Positions 45,098 through 53,790 of a stretch of DNA of 64,000 bases are shown piece after piece. Origin of the DNA: DATJGR01 sp041739525 (GTDB lineage: Bacteria > Pseudomonadota > Gammaproteobacteria > Pseudomonadales > Azotimanducaceae); NCBI GenBank assembly GCA_041739525.1, contig JBGSNQ010000184.1:18679-82678 (forward strand), written 5' to 3'. The translations under genes were made by a program, and so were the position numbers. The first letter of the stretch is position 1. Every line of letters starts with the position of its first letter. The notes beneath the pieces are model-generated. The model had not been told where the DNA came from. It ran no database searches and was given only the letters and a program-made list of their open reading frames with translations.

Positions 45098-47524
45098 ATG
45101 AAATATATTCGGTGGTTCCGGGAGTTATCGAATACCGACGTTGGCATCGTCGGCGGCAAGAACGCTTCGCTCGGCGAACTGTTTCATGCGTTGGGTGGCG
45201 CGAATGCGCCAGTGCCGGAAGGTTTTGCGGTGACGGCGGCGGCATACCGGGACCTCCTCACACGAGGCGGACTTGCAGCACGCCTGCACCAGTTGCTCGA
45301 CGGTATTCAGCCGCACGACACTGAAGGCCTGATAAATCGGGCGCGGCGCTGTCGCGAGCTGGTCCGCGAAGCCGAGCTGCCCGACGGTCTGCGCGCGGAA
45401 ATCAATTCGGCTTACGAGCAGCTCCTCGCTGAACACGGCCATGACATTTCCGTTGCGGTGCGCAGCTCCGCGACCGCTGAAGATCTGCCGCAAGCGAGCT
45501 TTGCCGGTCAGCACGAGAGTTTTCTGAATGTCCGTGGTCAGACGGCGCTGATCGATGCGTGTCGCCGCTGCCTCGCGAGCCTCTTCACTGATCGCGCCGT
45601 GCAGTACCGGATCAACAACGGCTTCGATCACTTCGACGTCGCGTTGTCGATTGGTATCCAGCGCATGATCCGCGCGGATCTCGGGTCGAGCGGTGTCCTC
45701 TTCACGCTCGACACCGAAACGGGATTTCGCGACGTGGTGTTCGTGACGTCTTCATGGGGTCTTGGCGAAAACATCGTCCAGGGCGCGGTCGAACCCGACG
45801 AATTCTACGTGCACAAGCCGACGCTGGCGCAAGGCTACCGCTACGTGTTGCGGCGCAAGCTCGGCGAGAAGAAGGTCAAGATGGTCTACGCCCACGGCGG
45901 TGACGCGACACGCAACGTCGTCACTTCGCAGGACGAGCGCGACCGCTATTCGATCGACGACGCCGACGTCATTCGACTGGCCGAACTCGCCATGGCGATC
46001 GAGACGCACTACTCGAGGTTGGCCGGACGCCCCACGCCGATGGACATCGAATTTGCGAAGGACGGTGGCGACGGTCGCCTCTACATCGTGCAGGCACGGC
46101 CCGAGACCGTGGCATCGCAACGTCGTGGCTCGACGATGATCGAATATCGGTTGACGGGAACCAGTGAAACGCTCGTCCGTGGTCGCGCCGTTGGAGCATC
46201 GGTCGCGACCGGACCGGTTCGAATCGTTCGCAGCGCCGCCGACCTCAACACGTTCGAACACGGCGCAGTATTGGTCGCCGATACGACGACACCCGATTGG
46301 GGAACGGTCATGCGTGAAGCAGCCGCGTTGGTCACCAATCGCGGTGGTCGAACCTGCCACGCCGCCATCGTCGCGCGTGAACTCGACATTCCGGCGGTCG
46401 TCGGTTGCGGCGATGCGACGCAGCTACTCACCGACGGCGAGACCGTCACGGTCGCCTGCTGCGAAGGCGAGGTAGGACGTGTCTACCGTGGCGCCGTCTC
46501 ATACAAGCGCGAAGAAACGGATCTTGCGAATCTGATTCGACCGCGCACAAAGATGATGGTGAATCTCGGCAACCCGGATCTGGCGTTCCGGACCGCAGGG
46601 ATTCCCAACGACGGTGTTGGTCTGGCGCGGCTCGAGTTCATCATCACCGAGTACGTGAAAGCCCATCCGATGGCGCTCGCACACCCCGAACGAATCCGCG
46701 ATTCGAGCGTGCGAGTAGCAGTTGAGCGACTAGCGCGAGGTTATCCCACACTGGCTGATTTCTTCATCTCGCGTCTCAGTGAAGGCGTTGGGACGATCGC
46801 TGCCGCGTTCTATCCGAAGCCGGTCATCGTGCGCCCGTCCGATTTCAAGACGAACGAATACGCGCAGCTGCTCGGTGGCGCCGACTTCGAACCAACCGAA
46901 CCGAATCCGATGATCGGCTTTAGAGGTGCGTCCCGGTACGCGCACCCGGCGTATGAGGACGGTTTTGCGCTGGAGTGCGCAGCGTTGAAACACGTGCGCG
47001 AGTCGATGGGCCTGACCAACGTGAAACTGATGATTCCGTTTTGCCGTCGCGTCGAAGAGGCGAAAAGCGTGCTTGCATGCATGGCGAAAAACGGTCTCGA
47101 ACGCGGTCGCAACGGACTTGAGGTATACGTCATGTGCGAGATTCCGAACAACGTTATCTCGATCGACGCATTCGCCGAGCATTTCGATGGCTTTTCGATC
47201 GGGTCCAACGACCTGACGCAACTCACGCTCGGCGTCGACCGAGACTCCGAGATCGTCGCGTTCGACTTCGATGAACGCGATCCCGGTGTCATGAAGATGC
47301 TCGAGATGGCGGTCGAGGGAGCGAGGCGCAACGAGCGGCATAGTGGCATCTGCGGCCAGGCACCGTCCGACTTTCCGGAAGTCGCCGAATTCCTGGTACG
47401 GCTCGGTATCGATTCATTGAGCCTCAATCCCGACAGCCTGCTGGCAACGACACTGCGCATCATCGACCTCGAAGCATTGATTGCCTCGGGTGGCACGGTA
47501 CCGAATCAAATGCGCTCCAATTGA
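45098..47524 (+). CDS. ppsA: Phosphoenolpyruvate synthase
   Basis: 808 residues from an ATG with AGGA upstream. It converts pyruvate, ATP and water to PEP, AMP and phosphate. N-terminal ATP-grasp domain (GGKNASLGEL, VAVRSSATAEDLPQASFAGQHESF), swivelling domain with phospho-His421 in GGRTCHAAIVARELDIPAVVGC, and C-terminal PEP/pyruvate barrel with MCEIPNNV, SNDLTQLTLGVDRDS and SGICGQAPSD. Full length. It is 28 bases before arsA, so probably part of the arsenic operon, an unusual place for a central-metabolism gene. Confidence 0.95.
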   Translation: MKYIRWFRELSNTDVGIVGGKNASLGELFHALGGANAPVPEGFAVTAAAYRDLLTRGGLAARLHQLLDGIQPHDTEGLINRARRCRELVREAELPDGLRAEINSAYEQLLAEHGHDISVAVRSSATAEDLPQASFAGQHESFLNVRGQTALIDACRRCLASLFTDRAVQYRINNGFDHFDVALSIGIQRMIRADLGSSGVLFTLDTETGFRDVVFVTSSWGLGENIVQGAVEPDEFYVHKPTLAQGYRYVLRRKLGEKKVKMVYAHGGDATRNVVTSQDERDRYSIDDADVIRLAELAMAIETHYSRLAGRPTPMDIEFAKDGGDGRLYIVQARPETVASQRRGSTMIEYRLTGTSETLVRGRAVGASVATGPVRIVRSAADLNTFEHGAVLVADTTTPDWGTVMREAAALVTNRGGRTCHAAIVARELDIPAVVGCGDATQLLTDGETVTVACCEGEVGRVYRGAVSYKREETDLANLIRPRTKMMVNLGNPDLAFRTAGIPNDGVGLARLEFIITEYVKAHPMALAHPERIRDSSVRVAVERLARGYPTLADFFISRLSEGVGTIAAAFYPKPVIVRPSDFKTNEYAQLLGGADFEPTEPNPMIGFRGASRYAHPAYEDGFALECAALKHVRESMGLTNVKLMIPFCRRVEEAKSVLACMAKNGLERGRNGLEVYVMCEIPNNVISIDAFAEHFDGFSIGSNDLTQLTLGVDRDSEIVAFDFDERDPGVMKMLEMAVEGARRNERHSGICGQAPSDFPEVAEFLVRLGIDSLSLNPDSLLATTLRIIDLEALIASGGTVPNQMRSN

Positions 47525-47552
47525 ACCGAAGAAGAGACGGAAATCAGCGGGT

Positions 47553-49340
47553 ATGAGTCACGAACAGAACGCCGTGTTTGCCGACTATTTAAGGGCGCCA
47601 GCGCATCACCTGTTTTTCACCGGGAAAGGAGGTGTGGGCAAGACTTCGCTCGCATGCGCCAGTGCGGTTCTGTTGGCGGATCGGGGTCTACGCGTGCTCC
47701 TGGTCAGCACCGATCCCGCATCGAATCTAGATGCGGTACTGGATACGCCGCTGGACAGCGCGCCCACTCGGATCGCGGGTGTACCGAATCTGGAAGCACT
47801 CAACATCGACCCTGAACAGGCAGGAAAAGACTATCGTGAGCGCACGGTCGCGCCACATCGTGGCGTATTGCCACAACACGAGATTGATCTGCTCGAAGAG
47901 CGGCTCTCTGGTGCATGCACCATCGAAGTTGCAGCGTTCGATGAGTTCGCGTTGTTGTTGAGCGACCCAGACCGAATGCAAGTCTACGACCATGTGATTT
48001 TCGATACAGCACCGACCGGTCACACGTTGCGACTGCTGGAACTGCCAGCAGCTTGGACCGGCTTTCTCGAAAGTGCGCCCGGTGACGTTTCCTGTTTGGG
48101 CCCGCTCTCGGGTCTCAAAACACAACGCGACAGATACGCGCGCACAGTCGCTGCGCTCGCCGACCCAAAGCTCACTGCAATTGTGATTGTGGCGCGACTC
48201 GACCGCGTTGCACTGTTGGAAGCGGCGCGGACGAGTACAGAGTTGCGCGGTCTTGGAATGACGAATCAATTGCTCGCCCTGAACGCGGTTTTTCGCGCGA
48301 CCGACGCCAATGATGCATTGGCGATGGCGTTTGAACGACGAGGCGCGGAAGCGCTTTCGAAGATGCCGGCCGAATTGCGGGACTTGCCGCGCAAGGAAGT
48401 CCCCCTTCGCGTGAGGAACATAGTGGGACTCGACGCACTGCGATCGCTATTCGCGCCATCGGAATCGACGGCGCCCGCGCCGTCGGATTCCGACCTTGAG
48501 CTGCCCGCCATCGCGAGCCTCGCCGATCTGATCGAGGAGCTCGGACAGTCCGATCACGGTCTCGTCATGGTCATGGGCAAGGGTGGCGTCGGCAAGACGA
48601 CGGTGGCTGCCGCTGTCGCGATCGGTTTAGTTCGGCGTGGAATCCCGGTTCATCTGACGACGACCGATCCTGCCCAGCATATTCACGAAACTCTCCAGTC
48701 CGAGTTGCCCGGCCTCCGCGTGAGCTACATTGATCCGAAGGAAGAAGTGAGGCGGTACCGCGAGAAAACGTTGGAGGCGGCGCGGGGGAACCTGACGAGC
48801 GACAAGCTCGACCTACTCGAGGAAGAACTGAAGTCACCGTGCTACGAGGAAGTCGCGGTATTTCGCGCATTCTCCCGGATCGTCGTCGTCGAAGCACGGA
48901 AGGGATTCGTTGTCGTCGACACCGCACCGACCGGCCACACACTGCTGCTACTCGACACGGCCGGCGCCTACCATCGCCAGATCACAGAGCACGCAACAGA
49001 CGGCGCACATGTCCGAACACCGCTCATGCTGTTGCAGGACTCGAACTACACGAGGGTTCTGATTGTCGCGCTGCCCGAGACCACTCCAGTACTGGAAGCA
49101 AGCGCGCTTCAGGATGACTTGCGCCGAGCCAAAATCGAGCCCTTCGCGTGGGTGATCAACGGCAGCCTCGCAGCTGCTCATCCAACCGATCCGGTTCTGC
49201 GAGCGCGCGCGGCCGCGGAGGTTGCGCAGATCATTAAGGTGAAGGAGCAGCTCTCGCATCGGACCGCGCTGATCGCTTTCCAAATCGAGGAACCCACAGG
49301 CATCGAACGCCTGGGCACGCTGGCACGCGGCGAGCGTTAG
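47553..49340 (+). CDS. arsA: Arsenite-pump ATPase ArsA
   Basis: 595 residues with two homologous ATPase halves. P-loops GKGGVGKT lie at residues 24-31 and about 341-348; DTAPTGHTLRLLELP in each half is the signal sequence. The three metalloid-binding Cys of ArsA are in place: SGACTIEV, SCLGPLSGL and SPCYEEVAVF. ArsA drives arsenite efflux by a membrane pump, ArsB or Acr3. An Acr3 is encoded 1.6 kb away on the other strand; ArsD is absent. Confidence 0.95.
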   Translation: MSHEQNAVFADYLRAPAHHLFFTGKGGVGKTSLACASAVLLADRGLRVLLVSTDPASNLDAVLDTPLDSAPTRIAGVPNLEALNIDPEQAGKDYRERTVAPHRGVLPQHEIDLLEERLSGACTIEVAAFDEFALLLSDPDRMQVYDHVIFDTAPTGHTLRLLELPAAWTGFLESAPGDVSCLGPLSGLKTQRDRYARTVAALADPKLTAIVIVARLDRVALLEAARTSTELRGLGMTNQLLALNAVFRATDANDALAMAFERRGAEALSKMPAELRDLPRKEVPLRVRNIVGLDALRSLFAPSESTAPAPSDSDLELPAIASLADLIEELGQSDHGLVMVMGKGGVGKTTVAAAVAIGLVRRGIPVHLTTTDPAQHIHETLQSELPGLRVSYIDPKEEVRRYREKTLEAARGNLTSDKLDLLEEELKSPCYEEVAVFRAFSRIVVVEARKGFVVVDTAPTGHTLLLLDTAGAYHRQITEHATDGAHVRTPLMLLQDSNYTRVLIVALPETTPVLEASALQDDLRRAKIEPFAWVINGSLAAAHPTDPVLRARAAAEVAQIIKVKEQLSHRTALIAFQIEEPTGIERLGTLARGER

Positions 49341-49347
49341 CAAGGCC

Positions 49348-49683
49348 ATGTGCGAACTCTTCGGCATGTCGAGCAACCGCGAGGCGACGATCAGCCTGTC
49401 GCTGATGCAGCTCGCCGAGCACGGCGGATTGTCCGCGCCCCACAGAGACGGTTGGGGTATTGCCTACTATGAGGGCACAGATGTTCGGTTGATCAAGGAC
49501 GCTGGAGCCGCTGCCGACAGCGATTGGATAAGCTTCATCCGCGACCACAATCTGCGTCAGACTCTTCGGGGATCACGATCAATCCGAGCGCCCCTCAGTC
49601 AAGGTCGTTGGCAACCCTTCGAAGAAATCGAGGTGATCGCGCTCTCGAACGCCAGACTGGTTGCGCGAGTCGTTGCTGAGTAA
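49348..49683 (+). pseudogene. Truncated class II glutamine amidotransferase
   Basis: 111 codons starting MCELFGMSSN, with Cys2 the nucleophile and PHRDGWGIAYYEG of the YafJ-like family. The good match ends at about residue 72 (DWISFIRDHNLR); later residues are degenerate and the frame stops, whereas family members run to about 250 residues. Seven bases after arsA; probably a decayed gene. Confidence 0.7.
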
Positions 49684-49721
49684 TGCGCGTTCGCTGCGAA
49701 GACGAAACAGTCGGCGCCTCG

Positions 49722-50069
49722 CTACTTCGCGACGCTGAACTGATCGTATGCCCGCAACGCATCCGCTCCATACACGGCAGCCGGCCCACCGCCCATGTAA
49801 ACGGCAACCGCGACCGTTTCGGCGACTTCGTCCCGGCTCGCGCCGTGCTGGTGCGCCATCTTGGTGTGGTAGGCGACACACCCATCACAGTGCACAGCGA
49901 TACCGATCGCGAGCGCCATCAGCTCCTTCGTTTTCGTGTCGATGGTGTGGGTCGCAGTCGCTGCCATCGATAGCGAACCGAACGCCTTCATCGTGTCGGC
50001 CGATCCCTTCCGGATCAGTCCAACACCCTCAATCACATCGTTGGCGATCTGCACAAAATCCTTAGTCAT
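49722..50069 (-). CDS. Carboxymuconolactone decarboxylase / AhpD-like protein
   Basis: 115 residues from the ATG at 50069 with CAGGAG upstream. All-helical AhpD-like fold with the redox motif EHCxxC-like: AVHCDGCVAYHTKMAHQHGAS. Such proteins reduce peroxides or act as disulfide reductants. Last gene of the minus-strand arsenic operon, so it may deal with oxidative stress linked to arsenic. Confidence 0.88.
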   Translation of the reverse strand: MTKDFVQIANDVIEGVGLIRKGSADTMKAFGSLSMAATATHTIDTKTKELMALAIGIAVHCDGCVAYHTKMAHQHGASRDEVAETVAVAVYMGGGPAAVYGADALRAYDQFSVAK

Positions 50070-50086
50070 GATTTTCTCCTGAAACC

Positions 50087-50962
50087 TCAATCAGACCTGT
50101 TGCTTGATGACCCTCGAACTAGCAGTACAGGGGCCTCGTCGGCGGGCTTGCCCGAAAGCTCGTCGGCCGTAAGGCGCGCATAGACCTCAATGAGATTGCC
50201 GTCGGGGTCTTTGAGCCAGAGTTCATGCAGTGGCGTGCCCTTCCACGTCGTTCGTGGTGGTTTTTCGACGTGGGCGCCGAAGAGGCATGCGCGCTCATAC
50301 GCATCCACGACGCGGTGCTTGTCGGCAACTTCGATGCCTTCGTGGTACAGCGTATCGTGATGCAACGTCTTGCCGTCCGAAACCAACAACACGAAGTTCA
50401 GCTTGAGGTCGGGGCGGATAAACGTCGCGTATCGGTGGGTCCACTCCTTGGGCCAGACGTCGAGCAACCAGGCATAGAAGCGGACACTCTCCGGCAGACT
50501 CGCGACGCGGATGCTGGTATGAAATTCCTGCGCCGTGGGCCCCGCCGGAACATCGAGCAGGCGTTCGAGAATCTCGATGCGCGCCTTGAGTTGATCGCGG
50601 GCGGCTGCGAAGCGCACTCGCCGGTCCTCGGCCATGGCCGACGGATCTGGCAAGCCGGGATCAGCAATAGGCCAATGCAACCGTCGCGTGCCGCTGGGCA
50701 GAATCGGGCAGACCTCGTCGGTGCAGAGGGTAACGGCGAGACCGATCTTGGAGAGATCGATGTCTTCAATGGGTTTAGATGTCTGTCTGGAAATGTCGAT
50801 GCCGATCTCGGCCATGGCATCGACCGCGCAGGCGACGACACGCTTGGGCCGCGAGCCCGCACTCGATACCTCAGCCTTGTCGCCGAGGATCTGCCGTGCG
50901 AGGCCTTCGGCCATCTGACTGCGTGCGGAGTTGGCGACGCACAGGAAAAGTATGTGGGTCAT
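50087..50962 (-). CDS. Arsenate reductase fused to glyoxalase/VOC domain
   Basis: 291 residues. Residues 1-140 are a low-molecular-weight phosphatase-type arsenate reductase: catalytic loop CVANSARSQ at Cys8, second and third Cys in TLCTDEVCPILP, and DPGLPDPS. Residues ~146-285 are a VOC domain (SIRVASLPESVRFYAWLL ... LWLKDPDGNLIEVYARL). The fusion may link arsenate reduction with a step on an arsenical or thiol adduct. The ATG overlaps the Acr3 stop in ATGA. Confidence 0.88.
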   Translation of the reverse strand: MTHILFLCVANSARSQMAEGLARQILGDKAEVSSAGSRPKRVVACAVDAMAEIGIDISRQTSKPIEDIDLSKIGLAVTLCTDEVCPILPSGTRRLHWPIADPGLPDPSAMAEDRRVRFAAARDQLKARIEILERLLDVPAGPTAQEFHTSIRVASLPESVRFYAWLLDVWPKEWTHRYATFIRPDLKLNFVLLVSDGKTLHHDTLYHEGIEVADKHRVVDAYERACLFGAHVEKPPRTTWKGTPLHELWLKDPDGNLIEVYARLTADELSGKPADEAPVLLVRGSSSNRSD

Positions 50963-52038
50963 GGTTGCGGCGCCTCCGCCGGGCAGTCCCGCAAGGTCGA
51001 GTTGCCTCGCACCGATGCGCCGCGCTCGTACCAACCCTTGCTCGCGTTCACGATCTTGACCACCGAAAGCATGACGGGGACTTCGACCAGCACGCCGACC
51101 ACGGTGGCCAGTGCGGCGCCGGAGGAGAACCCGAACAAGCTGATCGCCGCGGCCACGGCGAGTTCGAAGAAGTTGCTTGCGCCGATCAGCGCCGATGGTG
51201 CCGCAACACAATGCGCCTCGCCCGCCGCGCGGTTCAGCAGGTAGGCAAGGCCCGAGTTGAAGTAGACCTGGATCAGGATCGGCACCGCGAGCAATGCAAT
51301 GATCAGCGGCTGCGCGATGATCTGTTCACCCTGAAACCCGAACAGCATCACGAGCGTCGTCAGCAGCGCGAGCAACGAGACCGGCTGCAATCGACCAAGC
51401 AGACGTTGCAACGCTTTCGCGCCACCGCTATTAAGTATGCGTTGACGAACAAGCTGCGCGAGAACGACCGGAACGACGATGTAGAGTCCGACCGAGATCA
51501 GCAGCGTATCCCACGGAACGATGATCGCCGATAGCCCGAGCAGCAGGCCGACGATCGGTGCGAATGCGAACACCATGATGCTGTCGTTGAGCGCGACCTG
51601 GCTCAACGTGAAGTCGGGCTCGCCGTTCGACAGGTTGCTCCAGACGAACACCATCGCGGTACACGGCGCCGCGGCCAGCAGAATCAATCCGGCGATGTAG
51701 CTGTTGATCTGTTCGGCGGGAAGATAGGGCGCGAACAGGTGGCCGATGAAAAGCCAGCCCAGCGCCGCCATCGAAAACGGCTTCACCGCCCAGTTGATGA
51801 ACAGCGTGACGCCGATACCGCGCCAGTGTCTGCGCACCTGACCCATTGCCGCGAAGTCGACCTTCATCAACATCGGGGTGATCATCAGCCAGATCAGTGC
51901 GGCAACCGGCAGATTGACGTGTGCGATTTCGGCTGCGCCGATCGCGTGAAAGACGCCGGGCAGCAAGTGTCCGAGCGCGATGCCGGCGACGATGCACAGC
52001 GCAACCCAGAGCGTGAGATAGCGTTCGAATGTCGACAT
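50959..52038 (-). CDS. acr3: Acr3-family arsenite efflux pump
   Basis: 359 residues, ten membrane segments. Acr3 signature with the essential Cys in LAAAPCTAMVFVWSNLSNGEPDFTL (shortened quote: AAAPCTAMVFVWSNL), and the second helix-break region GASNFFELAVAAA. Exports arsenite using proton force, or with ArsA. Overlaps the ArsC fusion gene downstream; preceded by arsR 13 bases upstream. Confidence 0.94.
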   Translation of the reverse strand: MSTFERYLTLWVALCIVAGIALGHLLPGVFHAIGAAEIAHVNLPVAALIWLMITPMLMKVDFAAMGQVRRHWRGIGVTLFINWAVKPFSMAALGWLFIGHLFAPYLPAEQINSYIAGLILLAAAPCTAMVFVWSNLSNGEPDFTLSQVALNDSIMVFAFAPIVGLLLGLSAIIVPWDTLLISVGLYIVVPVVLAQLVRQRILNSGGAKALQRLLGRLQPVSLLALLTTLVMLFGFQGEQIIAQPLIIALLAVPILIQVYFNSGLAYLLNRAAGEAHCVAAPSALIGASNFFELAVAAAISLFGFSSGAALATVVGVLVEVPVMLSVVKIVNASKGWYERGASVRGNSTLRDCPAEAPQP

Positions 52039-52051
52039 GGGTGCAGATGCC

Positions 52052-52441
52052 TCAGCAGGTTGTGCCGTCCGGGCAATCGGTCGAACCGCCGATACGGCCG
52101 GCCGCCGCCGCGACAGTGATCGCGCGCAGAAGACCGTTGAGCGGCTCGAGACTCTGTGGATTGAGGGAGTAGCAGATGCGCGGACGCTCGATCTCGCCGA
52201 CGATGATGCCGGCCGCCTTCAGAATTCGCAGATGCTCGGAGACCGTGGACTGGGCCAGTCCGACTTCTTCGACAATGTGACCACCGATGCAGACTCGCTG
52301 TTTCAAAAGCAGCTGCACGATCCGTATTCTCACAGGATGGCCCAACGCTTTGGCCACGTTCGCAACCGCATCCACCGCGTCTGCGGTGCTCGTGACGGTT
52401 GCGCGCGAAGTCTTGGCCCGAAGCACGGAGCGAGATGCCAT
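52052..52441 (-). CDS. arsR: ArsR family repressor
   Basis: 129 residues, winged helix: VAKALGHPVRIRIVQLLL, then VCIGGHIVEEVGLAQSTVSEHLRIL, and RPRICYSLNP wing. Metalloid ligands could come from Cys in RVCIGGH, in ICYSL and the C-terminal DCPDGTTC. First gene of the minus-strand operon with acr3, arsC-VOC and the AhpD-like gene; probably self-repressing and released by As(III). Confidence 0.9.
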   Translation of the reverse strand: MASRSVLRAKTSRATVTSTADAVDAVANVAKALGHPVRIRIVQLLLKQRVCIGGHIVEEVGLAQSTVSEHLRILKAAGIIVGEIERPRICYSLNPQSLEPLNGLLRAITVAAAAGRIGGSTDCPDGTTC

Positions 52442-52676
52442 TGGGGTTACCTATATCGTCATTCGTCGATTTGCGATGTTAGACAGGCTGAAGGGCAATA
52501 TCAACGCAGTGCAGCGATATTTCGGCACTTCCGCCCTCGCCGCACCAACCTCGAATTGCGAAAGATCGCGCGCAGAGTACTGTGATCTAACGATCTCGCT
52601 CAGCCGCGACCGAGATCCGCGTGATCATGTCTGTCGTCGAGTTCGGCACCGGATCATCGAAAGCAGTCCGAGTTGA

Positions 52677-53196
52677 TCACGGTGGCGACGTCGCCTCGCT
52701 CACAGCGTCGTTGGTGGCACCGATCTCACCGAGCCTCTTGCGCAGACTCAACCGATCAATCTTAACCAACGGAAGACTGACAAAAATGCCGATTCGATTC
52801 GTCAGCATCCGCAATGTCTCCACGAATGCCAGGTTCTTTTGTCGTTCGGTGCCCACGACTTCCGCGGGATCAGGAATGCCCCAATGTGCCGTCTTCGGCT
52901 GACCGGGCAGACTTCATTTGCCGCCTTGTCGCAAACGGGGTGAATACGAAATCCATTTGCGGCGCACCCGGGCGCGCGAATTCGTCCCAGCTTTTGGAGC
53001 GCAGGTCCGCAGTGGAATAGTCCTGTCGCGTGAGCAGACTCAGTGCGTACGGATGCAACTTGCCCTTCGGAAAGCTCCCTATGCTGTACGCATTGAAGCG
53101 GCCTTTGCCTAAGCGATTCAGCACGCACTCAGCGATGATGCTGCGCGCCGAGTTGCCCGTACAAAGAAAGAGAACGTTGTAGACCCTGTCAGTCAC
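52677..53196 (-). pseudogene. Second arsC-like gene broken by two frameshifts
   Basis: Starts MTDRVYNVLFLCTGNSARS, an LMW-phosphatase arsenate reductase loop. After QMDFVFT the frame fails: the next frame reads VCDKAANEVCPVS (the second and third Cys region) and a third frame reads TAHWGIPDPAEVVGTERQ to a TGA at 52677. Two frame changes near 52940 and 52905 restore the whole family pattern. Either a decayed copy made redundant by the ArsC-VOC fusion or sequencing errors. Confidence 0.8.
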
Positions 53197-53273
53197 AAAA
53201 TACGCCTCGCAATCGAATGACCGCGCAGATTCGAATGTTCATATCACAATTGTGTGACAGTTCATTGAAGACG

Positions 53274-53307
53274 TTGACATGAACTATATTTCCACTATTA
53301 TGGAAAT
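53274..53307 (+). promoter_or_regulatory. arsI promoter with overlapping operator
   Basis: TTGACA at 53274, 17 bases, ATTATG at 53297: a near-consensus sigma-70 promoter. ATTTCCA-CTATTA-TGGAAAT (53288-53307), a perfect 7-bp inverted repeat, covers the -10 box, the placing expected for an ArsR operator. AAGGAG precedes the arsI ATG. Confidence 0.75.
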
Positions 53308-53334
53308 GTAGAACTAAGCGTAAGGAGCCATTAG

Positions 53335-53790
53335 ATGAAACGTCTCCATGTCCATGTCGGCGTTGCCGACCTCGAACAATCCATCCGCTTCTATTCAACG
53401 CTGTTCGGTGCGCAACCGACGAAACGGGAATCGGACTATGCGAAGTGGATGCTCGACGATCCGCGCGTGAATTTCGCGATCTCGAACCGCAGCGACGGTG
53501 CAGCGGGTCTCAGTCATCTCGGCATTCAGGCCGAAGACCAGGAGGAACTCGACCAGGTCGCGGCGCGTGCGAAGAACGCCGGCGATTCGGTTCTGATCGA
53601 GACCGGCGCGTCGTGCTGCTACGCGCGGTCGAACAAAGCGTGGGTCGAGGACCCGACAGGGATCCGTTGGGAAACCTTCTTCACGTTCGGCGACATCACA
53701 ACCTACGGCCACTCGGCCGAGGAAAGCCGAATCGAATCGAAGTCTGCGCCGGTCGTAGCTGTAGCTAGCGCAAGTTGCTGTGGGTCATGA
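53335..53790 (+). CDS. arsI: ArsI/CadI-type C-As lyase (VOC family)
   Basis: 151 residues, two beta-alpha-beta-beta-beta VOC units. Vicinal Cys94-Cys95 in TGASCCYARSNKAWVEDP bind trivalent organoarsenicals; metal ligands probably His7, His61 and Glu113. ArsI cleaves methylarsenite with oxygen to arsenite; CadI-named relatives are linked to cadmium. C-terminal ASCCGS adds another Cys pair. First gene of the plus-strand arsenic operon; its stop overlaps the dioxygenase start. Confidence 0.9.
   Translation: MKRLHVHVGVADLEQSIRFYSTLFGAQPTKRESDYAKWMLDDPRVNFAISNRSDGAAGLSHLGIQAEDQEELDQVAARAKNAGDSVLIETGASCCYARSNKAWVEDPTGIRWETFFTFGDITTYGHSAEESRIESKSAPVVAVASASCCGS

Noticed and set aside
50225..51244. 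339-codon + frame
   Set aside because: Antisense shadow of the arsC fusion and acr3.
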